Below, one piece after another: positions 1 through 8,936 of a stretch of 64,000 nt of DNA. Source of the DNA: Vibrionales bacterium SWAT-3 (GTDB taxonomy: Bacteria; Pseudomonadota; Gammaproteobacteria; Enterobacterales; Vibrionaceae); NCBI GenBank assembly GCA_000169995.1, contig AAZW01000002.1, positions 124,001 to 188,000 of the forward strand, written 5' to 3'. Under the pieces are notes generated by a model. The model did no database searches and was not told the DNA's origin. It saw only the letters and a program-made list of their open reading frames with translations. Both the position numbers and the translations under genes were made by a program. The stretch's first letter is position 1. Each line of letters starts with the position of its first letter.

Positions 1-90
1 GGGCTTTTTATTTGTCTCGATTTCGAACAAGCTATACAGAGACCCTATTTTAACGAAGAGGTCTATCTCACCCAAACAGGCGACAACTCG

Positions 91-1266
91 TCACACCGGC
101 TGATTTTGAATGCGTGACTTACGTGCGCTAAACGCAAACAATAAGATAACGGCTAGCACAAAAGGTAGTACGTTGATATTGAGGTTTTGCCAGCCCGCTG
201 TCGACTCCAACCAACCAGAAAGCAATGCCGTCACAGTCACACAGCCAAAGACAACAAACTCATTAAACGCTTGAGCCTTCGCTTTGTTATGGGGCTGATA
301 AGATTGGCTAAACAAACCAGTTGCCGCGATAAACATAAAGTTCCAGCCTACCCCGAGTAAAACCAGTGCCGCTCTAAAGTGCCAAATCGACTCACCATGG
401 ATGTTGATAGCAATACAAAAAACAAACAGTATCCCGCCAGACAAGATCATCATTCTCGAACCAAATTTCTCAATCAGCGACTCAGTAAAAAAGGCAGGGA
501 CAAACATACCCAATACGTGCCACTCAATCACACCCGCCGCTTTGGTAAAGTCGAAACCACAGCCAATCATTGCCAATGGTGTAGCCGTCATCAGAATGTT
601 CATCACCGCATAGGCAACCATTGCTGCAAAGACGGCGCCAACAAAATTCGGAGCCTTGACGATTGCACTCAAAGGATCGGACTTCGGCACTTGGTGACTA
701 AGCGACACTTTAGGGAATTGAATGGTCTGTAAGATAACGAGTGCTAAAATGTTTAAGCCAATTAATGAAGCGAAAGCCCCAATGTACAGACCATCTTGCG
801 ACCATTGCTGAGACATAATCGCTAAGTTCGGCCCGAGTACCGCAGCAAGAACGCCACCAGCCATTGAAATCGAGATTGCGCGGTGTCGTGCATTTTCATC
901 ACATACTTCAATAGCCGCGAAGCGATAAAGTGTTCCAAAACCAATACCAATACCCAACAAGAAAGTCGCACAACAGAACAGATAGAAGTTTTGTTGTGAT
1001 AACGCGTAAGTTGCTAGGCTAGCCCCCGTAATACCTACTAAGTTACCAATGCTAAACCCTCGCTTTCGGCCTAACTTACCTGAAATCAAAGAGGCGGGAA
1101 TGGTGGCAGCCATCAAACCCAAAAACTGTAATGCAACTGGTAAGGTAATCATACTGGCACTGGGCGCAATCTGTTTTCCTATCAAGCCAATCACGGAAAT
1201 CAGTAAGATATTCCCCGTCATTAATAAGGCCTGACACAGCGACAGTAGCCAAACATTTCTATTCAT
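91..1266 (-). CDS. MFS family transporter
   Basis: Major facilitator superfamily permease of about 391 residues, a normal length for a 12-helix MFS_1 protein. Hydrophobic segments run through the whole chain, with the short basic loop LGRKRG after the second helix, typical of the MFS motif between helices 2 and 3. I start it at the ATG at 1266 (MNRNVWLLSL), because AGGAACG lies just upstream. An in-frame start 17 codons earlier adds a non-hydrophobic tail and is less likely. The substrate cannot be told from sequence. It is divergent from the LysR gene at 1532, so that regulator probably controls it (inference). Confidence 0.85.
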   Translation of the reverse strand: MNRNVWLLSLCQALLMTGNILLISVIGLIGKQIAPSASMITLPVALQFLGLMAATIPASLISGKLGRKRGFSIGNLVGITGASLATYALSQQNFYLFCCATFLLGIGIGFGTLYRFAAIEVCDENARHRAISISMAGGVLAAVLGPNLAIMSQQWSQDGLYIGAFASLIGLNILALVILQTIQFPKVSLSHQVPKSDPLSAIVKAPNFVGAVFAAMVAYAVMNILMTATPLAMIGCGFDFTKAAGVIEWHVLGMFVPAFFTESLIEKFGSRMMILSGGILFVFCIAINIHGESIWHFRAALVLLGVGWNFMFIAATGLFSQSYQPHNKAKAQAFNEFVVFGCVTVTALLSGWLESTAGWQNLNINVLPFVLAVILLFAFSARKSRIQNQPV

Positions 1267-1531
1267 CTTCGTTCCTAAATATGAGCGCGACTGATCACTA
1301 GACCAAATAACCAACAAAGTCTCAACACTTTGTTACAAAAAATGAAACTCACCTGCTACCAATGTATTGCTTTAAAGCCATCTCCTTTTGGTTCTTCAAC
1401 GATATCGAATGCGTCTCTGCCTATATTTTCAATTCATTCTGGATTTGCATTTATCATTAATGGAGATAATAATAATTTTCTGTTATTAATTAGGGCGTGT
1501 TTCAAAAACACTTCGGTATTAAGAGGCGAGT

Positions 1532-2422
1532 ATGATTAATCCACTTTGGCTCAACACCTTTAAGACTCTGGTAGAAGTCGGTCATTTCACCCAAACGGCT
1601 GAAAAGTTGTACATGACTCAACCAGGAGTCAGCCAACACATCAAAAAACTTGAGCAAGCATGTGACTGTGAACTGCTCTCGAGAGAAAATAAGAGCTTCG
1701 AGCTGACCGAGCAAGGTCGGATTATGTATCGCTATGCAATTAAACTAGAGAAAGACCAAGAAGACCTTTTCGAATCACTCAGTTTTGAAAACCCTTACTC
1801 TGGGCAGTGTCACCTCTCTTGTTCAGGTTCACTCTCCTTACGCTTATATCCTAAGCTTCTTGAACTGCAGCAGCAACACCCAGACCTAAGCATCAATCTA
1901 GAAGCAGCGCCGAACAAGAAGATATTAAATGACCTGCTGCAAGGCACGACTGATGTCGGTATCGTGAGACACTCACCGAACGACAGCTATTACCAAAGCC
2001 AAGTTATCGGCAAAGAAGCATTGTGCCTTATCGTGCACCACAGCCATGCCGATCTTGATATAACGCCGCAAACGCTGCATGAGATTGGCCTGGTTGCTCA
2101 CCCAGATTCTGCGCATTACCTCTCTTTGTACTTTGACCTGTGTGGTGATAAAGAACTCGCGAACATCAACATTAATGAGATACCGAAATCAGGCTATATC
2201 AACCAACTTCATCAGATACTGCTGCCTGTATCAAAAGGATTAGGGTTTACCGTGCTGCCAGCTGGTGCCGTGGAACATTTTGCTGAAAGAGATAAGTTGC
2301 ACGTCGTGCCGCCAAGAATAGAAGTTGAGGAAACGCTGTACTTGGTCCAAAAGCGAAACCGCAAGCTCCCTCACCGATACAATACCGTGATTGATTTAAT
2401 CAAACAGAATGTCAGCAATTAA
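1532..2422 (+). CDS. LysR-family transcriptional regulator
   Basis: Full-length LysR-type regulator of 296 residues. The N-terminal winged helix-turn-helix covers about residues 5-62 (FTQTAEKLYMTQPGVSQHIK is the recognition region). A LysR substrate-binding domain follows from about residue 90 to the end. AGAGGCG precedes the ATG. It is divergently transcribed from the MFS gene across about 265 bases, the usual layout for a LysR regulator and its target. The effector is unknown. A hairpin terminator follows directly. Confidence 0.9.
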   Translation: MINPLWLNTFKTLVEVGHFTQTAEKLYMTQPGVSQHIKKLEQACDCELLSRENKSFELTEQGRIMYRYAIKLEKDQEDLFESLSFENPYSGQCHLSCSGSLSLRLYPKLLELQQQHPDLSINLEAAPNKKILNDLLQGTTDVGIVRHSPNDSYYQSQVIGKEALCLIVHHSHADLDITPQTLHEIGLVAHPDSAHYLSLYFDLCGDKELANININEIPKSGYINQLHQILLPVSKGLGFTVLPAGAVEHFAERDKLHVVPPRIEVEETLYLVQKRNRKLPHRYNTVIDLIKQNVSN

Positions 2423-2440
2423 GTTAGTGCGCAGATCAAA

Positions 2441-2471
2441 AAGCCTTTAACCACGATAGTTAAAGGCTTTC
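2441..2471 (+). terminator. Hairpin terminator after the LysR gene
   Basis: Inverted repeat AGCCTTTAAC / GTTAAAGGCT with a 7-base loop, 19 bases after the LysR stop codon. The T-tract is weak. The hairpin also lies in line with the downstream end of the convergent kinase gene, so it may serve both strands. Confidence 0.7.
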
Positions 2472-2497
2472 ATTACCAGGAAAAGGTTCTAATGCTA

Positions 2498-4617
2498 CTA
2501 CTGTAAAGTTCTGAGCACCTCAGAGGCACCTTCAAAATCGTAACTCTCTAGCAATCTCTGAATCTCTTTTAAAGCACTCGAATCAGGGTGTTCAATGAGT
2601 AACTCCGAAACGTATTGCGTCGCATCGTTATCGTAAGCCTCGAGAAGAGACAACAGCTTAGTGATTTGTTCAGTAGCCACCTCAGAAGAGTCCGAAGTAT
2701 CATCTGCACCTTTATCCGCCGTGGCTGCGCATGGTTTACCAAAATCACGCTCGACCGCTTCAATCAACTCCCTTAAGCCAACCTCGCTTTGCTCAAGATC
2801 TTGCTCCACGCATGCCCTATTGTGAGCTCTACTTTCTAAGTCACTGAGCAATTCAGCGAGTCTCTGCCCGCCAATTGAAGCCGCCATACTTTTTAGGGTG
2901 TGTAGATTCCGCTCTAACGTTACCCACTCTTGTTGCGCTAGGTTATCAAAAGCTTCAGATAGCATCGATGGCGCTCCTTGGCAGAACCTATCTAGCACCT
3001 TATTTTGCAAGGCTGTATCGTTATTAGTGAGCTGCTCAAATCGAGCTTTTGAGAAAATAGGTAAATCAGAGTTATCAGAATGCGATGCATCAACCAGAGC
3101 AGGCTCAGGTGCTTTACCTTCAATCAACACCTCAGGCACGATGTACTTAGAGATCAAAGAGGTCGCTTTATCAATAATGATCGGCTTGTCCAAAAAGTCC
3201 GTTACGCCTGCGTCTCTTGCTCTCTGTTTCGCATCGGCAAACACGTTGGCTGACATCGCGATAATAGGCACAGTGGTATTAAATTCACGGATCAATCTTG
3301 TAGCCTCAAACCCATCCATAATTGGCATTTGCAGTTCCATAAAGATCATTTCATAGTCATTATTCTGCGCCAACGCTAATGCCTCTTTGCCGTTTTCAGC
3401 AAGGTCGGCGTCTAACTTAGAGCGACTAAAGAAGGCTAACGCAAGATCTTGGTTAAGTTCATTATCCTCCACCAGCAGTATCTTCTGGCCTTTGAACTCT
3501 ATCTGATAATCCAGTTGTAACTCTTGAGCTTTGAATTGAGCTAACTCTTCATTGGTCGTTCGAGCAAAGGTTACGACAAAAGAAAACTCACTGCCTTGCC
3601 CAAACTCACTCTCAACCGTAATTTGGCTGCCCATTGCATTAACGAGCTTCTGGCTAATATTGAGCCCTAAGCCTGTACCACCGAATCGACGTGTTGTTGT
3701 GGTATCTGCTTGGCTAAATGCTTGAAATAGCTTGTGAAGGTTGTCATCAGAAATGCCTATTCCGGTATCCGCAACGCAAACCTTCATCGTCAATTCACGC
3801 TCGTTTGAGTCAACAATATCGACCGTCAAAGAAACACTGCCTTTTTCCGTAAACTTAATCGCGTTGCCAATAAGGTTAAGTATCACTTGGAACAACCTGA
3901 GTGGGTCACCGAGTAAAGGAGTATCGAGTTCTGGGTCAATCGACATCGATAAGTTAAGCTGTTTTTCATCCGCTTTTGACTCCATTAGATCAATGACATC
4001 TTTAAAAGTTGCCAAGGCATTAAATGGAATATTATCGATAAACAACTGACCCGCTTCTATCTTAGACAAGTCTAAAATGTCGTTGATGCTGCTTAACAGA
4101 GAGTGCCCTGAGCGGTGCACTTTTTCTATATAAGTACGGGCTGTAGGGTTAGAGATTTCCCCAATAGCTAGATAAGACAAACCAATAATGGCGTTCATTG
4201 GTGTTCTGATTTCGTGGCTCATGTTCGCCAAAAACTCTGATTTAGCCTGACTTGCGAGGTTTGCTCTCTCTTTCTCCTCAGCCAATTGCTCATTTAGACG
4301 TTTCATTTCAGAAATATCGAATGCCCAAAATAGCGTTGCGATTTCACCATCAAGCTCAAACAAGTAGTAGCTTACTAGTGCGACAAAACGAGTGCCGTCT
4401 GACTTTCTAAGCACTAACTCTTTGTTAACGACTTTTCCGTTCAGCTTGAGCTCTTTATGAATCTCATCACGAACGTCGAGAGAATCATGAATAGCAACTA
4501 CATCGATAGACGAGAGTTCCTTATTTTCAACGCCAAACAAGCGTTTTGCAGTGTCATTGGCATAACGAACCTGCTCCTCAAAAACCACAGCGGCTGCGAT
4601 TGGAGAACTATTTAACA
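2498..4617 (-). pseudogene. 3' part of an IS-interrupted hybrid sensor kinase: PAS-HisKA-HATPase-REC-HPt
   Basis: Cytoplasmic half of a BvgS-type hybrid kinase, open for about 706 codons. In order: PAS domain (residues 1-105), HisKA with the H-box SHEIRTP (His135), HATPase with N-box NLIGNAIKF and G-boxes DTGIGIS and GGTGLGLN (245-350), REC (378-490) and HPt with HTLKSMAASIGG (His573). REC keeps the acidic pair (E384, D385) and Lys478, but the phospho-acceptor position is Glu428 (MELQMP instead of MDLQMP). The first ATG sits on the IS junction and its A base comes from the IS, so this is not a native N-terminus. The sensor and membrane parts lie beyond the IS at 6159-8936. It could survive as a soluble fragment if transcription reads out of the IS. 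Confidence 0.85.
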
Positions 4618-4620
4618 TAC

Positions 4621-4632
4621 ATGGTCGCCCCT
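4621..4632 (+). repeat. Right subterminal inverted repeat of the IS1111-group element
   Basis: ATGGTCGCCCCT, an exact inverted copy of 6140-6151. Three bases (4618-4620) separate it from the target DNA. Confidence 0.9.
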
Positions 4633-5057
4633 ATTTGCCAAGTACTCACTCTCTAAAAAATCAAACGGGTTAAGATTGCAGTCATACATCCGGACTTAGT
4701 TCGGCATACCTGCCGCTGTCCCTAAAGGATTTCGCTGACTCAATTCTGATCATAATAGCGCATTAGTGTTTTCACTATGCCATGTTAAATGCAGGCTTAT
4801 TGAGTCACGGTCTTACCTGTTTGGCCTTTAAATTGTGTTACCTCTAGCAATCGATTTTGGGCGTTTTACGGGGTTCATCGTCAGATCTCTCTGAAATGTA
4901 CTTAGTAACACTGATAACATTCTTATAACGTGTTATCAGTGTCTAAATGCGCTCAATCTTCATGTGTTTTTACCTTGTTCGTTCTCTTCTTCGTACCAAA
5001 TAAAATTTGAGGTGCGGATTAGCTATCATATGTTAAATACAAGCCATTTGAGCGAAA
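4633..5057 (-). ncRNA. Candidate bridge (seek) RNA region of the IS1111-group element
   Basis: A 425-base noncoding stretch downstream of the transposase, transcribed on the same strand. Known: IS110-family recombinases use a structured RNA from a noncoding end to pair with target and donor DNA. Seen here: a closed stem-loop at 4736-4807 (stem TGACTCAAT / ATTGAGTCA, inner hairpin TAGTG-AAAA-CACTA). Its 5' internal-loop strand contains ATTTAACATG, identical to the insertion target. Its 3' strand contains GCGCTAT, complementary to the right half of the target except at one position. Also seen are a perfect 12-bp hairpin at 4908-4942 and nested stems at about 4680-4740. A second target-like segment lies at 5021-5040. 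The exact ends and the donor-binding loop are not resolved. Confidence 0.6.
4908..4942 (-). other. Perfect 12-bp hairpin in the IS noncoding end
   Basis: ACACTGATAACA / TGTTATCAGTGT around an 11-base loop. There is no T-run after it on either strand, so it does not look like an intrinsic terminator. It is better read as part of the structured guide RNA or a protein-binding site of the element. Confidence 0.7.
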
Positions 5058-6092
5058 TTAACTCGCAAAGGCATCGGGGTATTGTTTGGGGTTGTAGTCT
5101 TCCCCTCGTGTGAGCATAGCCCAGAGTGTCCGTGCGTTTTTGTTGGCCAGTGCTACTGCGGCAACGTTGGTGTTTCGTCGATGGATAAGTCCCCCTAACC
5201 AACTTTCCGAAGAAACTTTGTTTTTTCTGGCGATTAAAACAGAGCGTGCGCCATGAATCAGTAGCGTTCTCAAGTAACCGTCTCCCCGTTTACTGATCCC
5301 AAGTAAAGTATTTTTGCCCCCACTCGAATGTTGTCGAGGTACCAAACCCAACCACGCGGATAGCTGACGTCCATTCTTGAATTCGGAAGCATCCCCTATC
5401 GTACCGACAATTGCGGTGGCACTGATCAGTCCGATACCCGGTAGAGAAGCTATCCGTTGGCTTAATTCACAATGTTTAAAGTGCTCATTGAGGAGGTGGT
5501 CATATTGCTCAATGTGTTCCCCCAACTCCTTTAAATGCTCATACAGCCGAGATATAACCTGACGAAACATGTCGGGTAGGCCATTGTCAGCATCCTCTAA
5601 AATTAGCGGTAAATATCGTTTAACGGCCGCTTTTCCGATGGGCATGATGATCCCAAACTCAGTGAGAAGCCCCCTCACTTGATTAATTTGTGCGGTTTGG
5701 GCTTTGATTAATCCCGAACGGGCACGGTGAAGAGAGAGTAAAGCTTGTTGGTCGGGGGATTTTATTCCAACAAAACGCATGTTTGGTCGGGTAACGGCTT
5801 CACAAATAGCTTCGGCATCCGCGGCATCATTTTTATTGGTTTTTACGTAAGGCTTAACAAACTGAGGTGCCATTAACTTCACGTGGTGCCCTTGATTCGC
5901 CAATACTCGCGCCCAAAAGTGAGCCCCACTGCACGCTTCCATTCCGATAAGACAGGGCTCTTTATTGGCAAAGAATGTAAAAAGCTGGTCACGTTTAAGT
6001 TTCTTTTTCAGGATGCTTTTTCCATGTTGGTCAACGCCATGGATTTGGAATATATTTTTAGCTAAATCGATACCTACCGTTGTTACAGTCAT
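5058..6092 (-). CDS. IS110-family (IS1111 group) transposase
   Basis: Recombinase of 344 residues, complete by length. The N-terminal RuvC-like DEDD domain shows D9 (GIDLAK), E52 (GMEACSGAHFWA), D89 and D92 (KNDAADAEAI). The C-terminal Transposase_20 domain (about 210-300) holds SLPGIGLISA, the LSAWLGLVPRQ motif and the serine pair S256/S257 in HSSGGK, where the family has its nucleophilic serine. GGAGAAAGAGC precedes the ATG. All expected catalytic residues are present, so the element may be active. It lies inside the hybrid kinase gene in the same orientation, so its transcript could read into the kinase 3' half. Confidence 0.95.
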   Translation of the reverse strand: MTVTTVGIDLAKNIFQIHGVDQHGKSILKKKLKRDQLFTFFANKEPCLIGMEACSGAHFWARVLANQGHHVKLMAPQFVKPYVKTNKNDAADAEAICEAVTRPNMRFVGIKSPDQQALLSLHRARSGLIKAQTAQINQVRGLLTEFGIIMPIGKAAVKRYLPLILEDADNGLPDMFRQVISRLYEHLKELGEHIEQYDHLLNEHFKHCELSQRIASLPGIGLISATAIVGTIGDASEFKNGRQLSAWLGLVPRQHSSGGKNTLLGISKRGDGYLRTLLIHGARSVLIARKNKVSSESWLGGLIHRRNTNVAAVALANKNARTLWAMLTRGEDYNPKQYPDAFAS

Positions 6093-6139
6093 GCTCTTTC
6101 TCCTATCTCATCGTTACCTTCATAGTAGAAGGCTGAGGG

Positions 6140-6151
6140 AGGGGCGACCAT
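6140..6151 (-). repeat. Left subterminal inverted repeat of the IS1111-group element
   Basis: ATGGTCGCCCCT on the minus strand, paired with 4621-4632. Seven bases (6152-6158) separate it from the target DNA. Confidence 0.9.
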
Positions 6152-6158
6152 TCCATTA

Positions 6159-8936
6159 TGCTATAGAGCTGGTCTTGCGCCTTTTTGAGTGCCTCTGTCG
6201 CTTCATTGGCTATGCTAATCTGCTTAGCGAGTTTTCGGTTCCAGAAAACAATCAGTAAAACAATCACTAATGAAAAGGCAGAGATGGTGTAAACCAATTC
6301 GTAATCGACCCTTTCTATCGCTTTTGGTGCAGCCCACTTTGCTGAGATTTTTTGATGCTCTTCTGCAGAGATCTTATCAATAGCTTTATTCAAAATAGAA
6401 AATAGAAGAGGTTCAGATTTGATCACATGTAAGGTCGGTGACAGGAAAAGTCGAGTCGGCCGATAATCCCAATATCTCGGTGTCCAAATGAATCAATCAA
6501 ATAGTTTAAGACATCGACCGTATCGATCATTCCGTCTAAGCTTTGATCATCTAGCAAGTTCAACCCCTCAGCAGTCGAGTCAACAAATACCCACTCGACG
6601 TTTGGATACTTCTCTACTATCGCCTCAGTATTCGCTGCATTTCTTAAAATACCGATTTTCCATCCTGTCGCCTCATCGAGCACTAGGCTGCTCACCTCTC
6701 GTCTTGAAGCGATAGCTAAACGGCTTGAGAATAGGCTGTTTACCGCTTTTACATGCTCCCCCAAGGAACGGTTTTCTTTCGCCGCAGAGACAAGTTCAAC
6801 TTCTTGATGATCGACTAAACTTCGAGTCTCTGACCAATTCGCCACATCAACGTGCTCAATAACCAAACCCGTTTTCTGCTCAATGAGTTTTAGATAGTCA
6901 TCAATCATACCGATGTACTCGCCAGTACTAGAAACAGCCTCATATGGGAGTGAATTAGGGTCGATACCGATTCGCACCGTTGGATTATTTTTAAGCCACT
7001 CCCTCTCCTCTTCACTTAAATTTAAGATCTCTCCCGTTAAGTTATTTGCTTGATAGATATCTGCAATATACCGCTTAGCGGGTTCACCAAACGAATTGAA
7101 CTGCTCTATATCTGGGAAGTAAATATGGTTTCGCTGTTGAGATCGAGTGTCAAAGTAAAAAGTCATGGAGCCCGAATTAGTAATACCACCTTTAGTCCGG
7201 TAGCTAGCGACTTTGGTCACTGATGAAAAATGGGAGGTATTGCGCTTCTCTCCAAAATCATCAACTAGGTTACCTATGTACCAGGCTTTAATTGGGCGAT
7301 TATTGTTGTCTGCTTGGGCTGTGATCACCTGAAATGAACTGTCTGTATCAAACACTTCAAAGAGCTCAGACAGGTCGTCAAAGCGGTCATTTACGATAAA
7401 ATAAGCCGAGATTTGAGCAATAATACTCGCTTTCTTCAGAACCTGGCTTAGGTCACTCTGGATATGAGTCTCAATGATTTGGCTTAAACCATCATCGACT
7501 TGCTTGAGGTTGGCCACCGCAGCGTTAAATCGGTCTCTCAGTTCTTCACTCTTAAAATCGACATAGATTGGATACACCACTCGGTAGTCATCGTGTAATC
7601 GAAGCTCTGACATTTCAATAAAGCGAGTATTAGTAATAAACCACTCCAGTACTCGCCTCTCGACCATTAAAACATCTACGCTCTGTGCTCTGAGTTGCGC
7701 GAATGCAGACTCTAACGTACCGATATCTTCAACTCGTTCGATATCAACTTCTTTAGAAAGCATCTCTATCGAATTTTTTATCGGTGAGGTGTCATCAAAT
7801 AACAGTGCGCCCAGAGACAAGCCTTTCTGAGATTTAAGATTGAGTTGGCGCCTTGCCAACGACACTGGGACAAATTCAACGTCAATAACACTATCACTTA
7901 AAAAGTGGGCATCCGGATCGTCTGCCTGAACGCCTGAGACAAAAGAGATCGAGTTATTATTATCGATAGCCTTTCTCGCTGCACTTGGCGGAAGAGTGAC
8001 AACGTCACCAAACTTATAGCCCATGTCATTCAAGGCGCGCTGTATAATGTCGTGCTCCAAGCCAACAGCGGTACTATCTGGATACATGTAAGGAGGATTA
8101 CCAAAGCCAAACACGCCTTTGAGTGGCACACGATAAGGCGAGATATCTAACCACTTAGATAAAATTTGGTTCTCTTTGTGAACATCAAAAGAATCTATCT
8201 GTTTATTGAGTAAGGTTAGGAGTGCTACATCGCTGCTACGAACCACCATAGTGGCCTGTATTCTTTTCCAATGCTCTAACACGTAATTAACAGCTAAGTC
8301 ATGAACGCCCACTTTCTTTGCAAGGTCCATAGTGGTAATGGGTTCGGCTACAATCCCTTCAACTTTACCTTCTCCTAGCGCCCTGACCGCATCGATAACG
8401 TTGTCAAAATCGACGCGCTCGATAGAACTTAATTGAACACCCGCTTTTTTTAAGTCAATATTTTCGTTAACCATAGCAATACGGCGCTTATGGTTTTGGT
8501 CCAAACTAACGGTGAGTTTATTATCAATAGGGACAATCACAGCAACCTGATAAGGGATATATGGGTCGCTGGAAATAAAACGCTTTCCTTCACTGGGATC
8601 AAACTGCTGGAAAGGGAAAACATCACCTCTACCATCAAGCAGTGCAGCTTTGGCTTCACTGCGCGAGCTTACGCTAATAAACCTCACGTGAACGCCAAAC
8701 CGCTCTTCAAGATCCAGTGCCCAGTCTTTAATAATGCCCGACACCTTTCCGTTGTCGTCAAGAAACGAGTATGGGTAATGGTTAGTAAGGCCTATAAAGG
8801 TCACTGAAGGCTTGTTGTCTAACCACCCCTTTAGCTCTGCATCAGTCACTTCAGAGGCGCTAACAGAGCTAGCGAACACTAGACCAGTCAGCAACCACAA
8901 TGTGAATACATAGAACCTAATGAAAAAATTACTCAT
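6159..8936 (-). pseudogene. 5' part of an IS-interrupted, frameshifted BvgS-type sensor kinase
   Basis: Sensor half of the kinase continued at 2498-4617. It has a signal peptide (LTGLVFASSVSA), then three SBP_bac_3-like periplasmic domains (roughly residues 35-260, 270-490 and 650-830) with a less recognisable segment between the second and third. A transmembrane helix (TISAFSLVIVLLIVFWN) and a linker helix run into the IS. The first frame stops at 6423. A second frame carries on smoothly as SPTLHVIKSEPLLFSILNKA. Adding one C to the CC near 6446 would join them, so one base has been lost. The start overlaps the HD-GYP gene by 8 bases, so the two form an operon. The ligand is unknown. Confidence 0.85.

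Larger units (their letters stand above)
4618..6158 (-). mobile_element. IS110-family (IS1111-group) insertion sequence
   Basis: A 1541-bp element carrying one DEDD transposase gene. It has subterminal 12-bp inverted repeats ATGGTCGCCCCT (4621-4632 on +, 6140-6151 on -), with 3 bases outside the repeat on the right end and 7 on the left, the IS1111-group pattern. Removing 4618-6158 joins AGCA to TGTTAAAT and restores the kinase frame (LYSMLNSSP) with no target duplication. The dinucleotide AT is shared by both junctions, so the true crossover could lie up to two bases to either side. The 5' side of the transposase gene has almost no noncoding DNA. The 3' side has about 440 bases, which is where IS1111-group elements encode their guide RNA. 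Confidence 0.92.

Noticed and set aside
379..732. Plus-strand frame of 117 codons inside the MFS gene
   Set aside because: It lies opposite a clear membrane-protein gene and its translation has no coding character.
4908..4942. Intrinsic terminator in the IS1111-group element
   Set aside because: Perfect stem but no T-run on either side.
6423..6456. Programmed frameshift in the sensor kinase
   Set aside because: No slippery heptamer is present, and the gene is also split by an IS, so a one-base loss is simpler.
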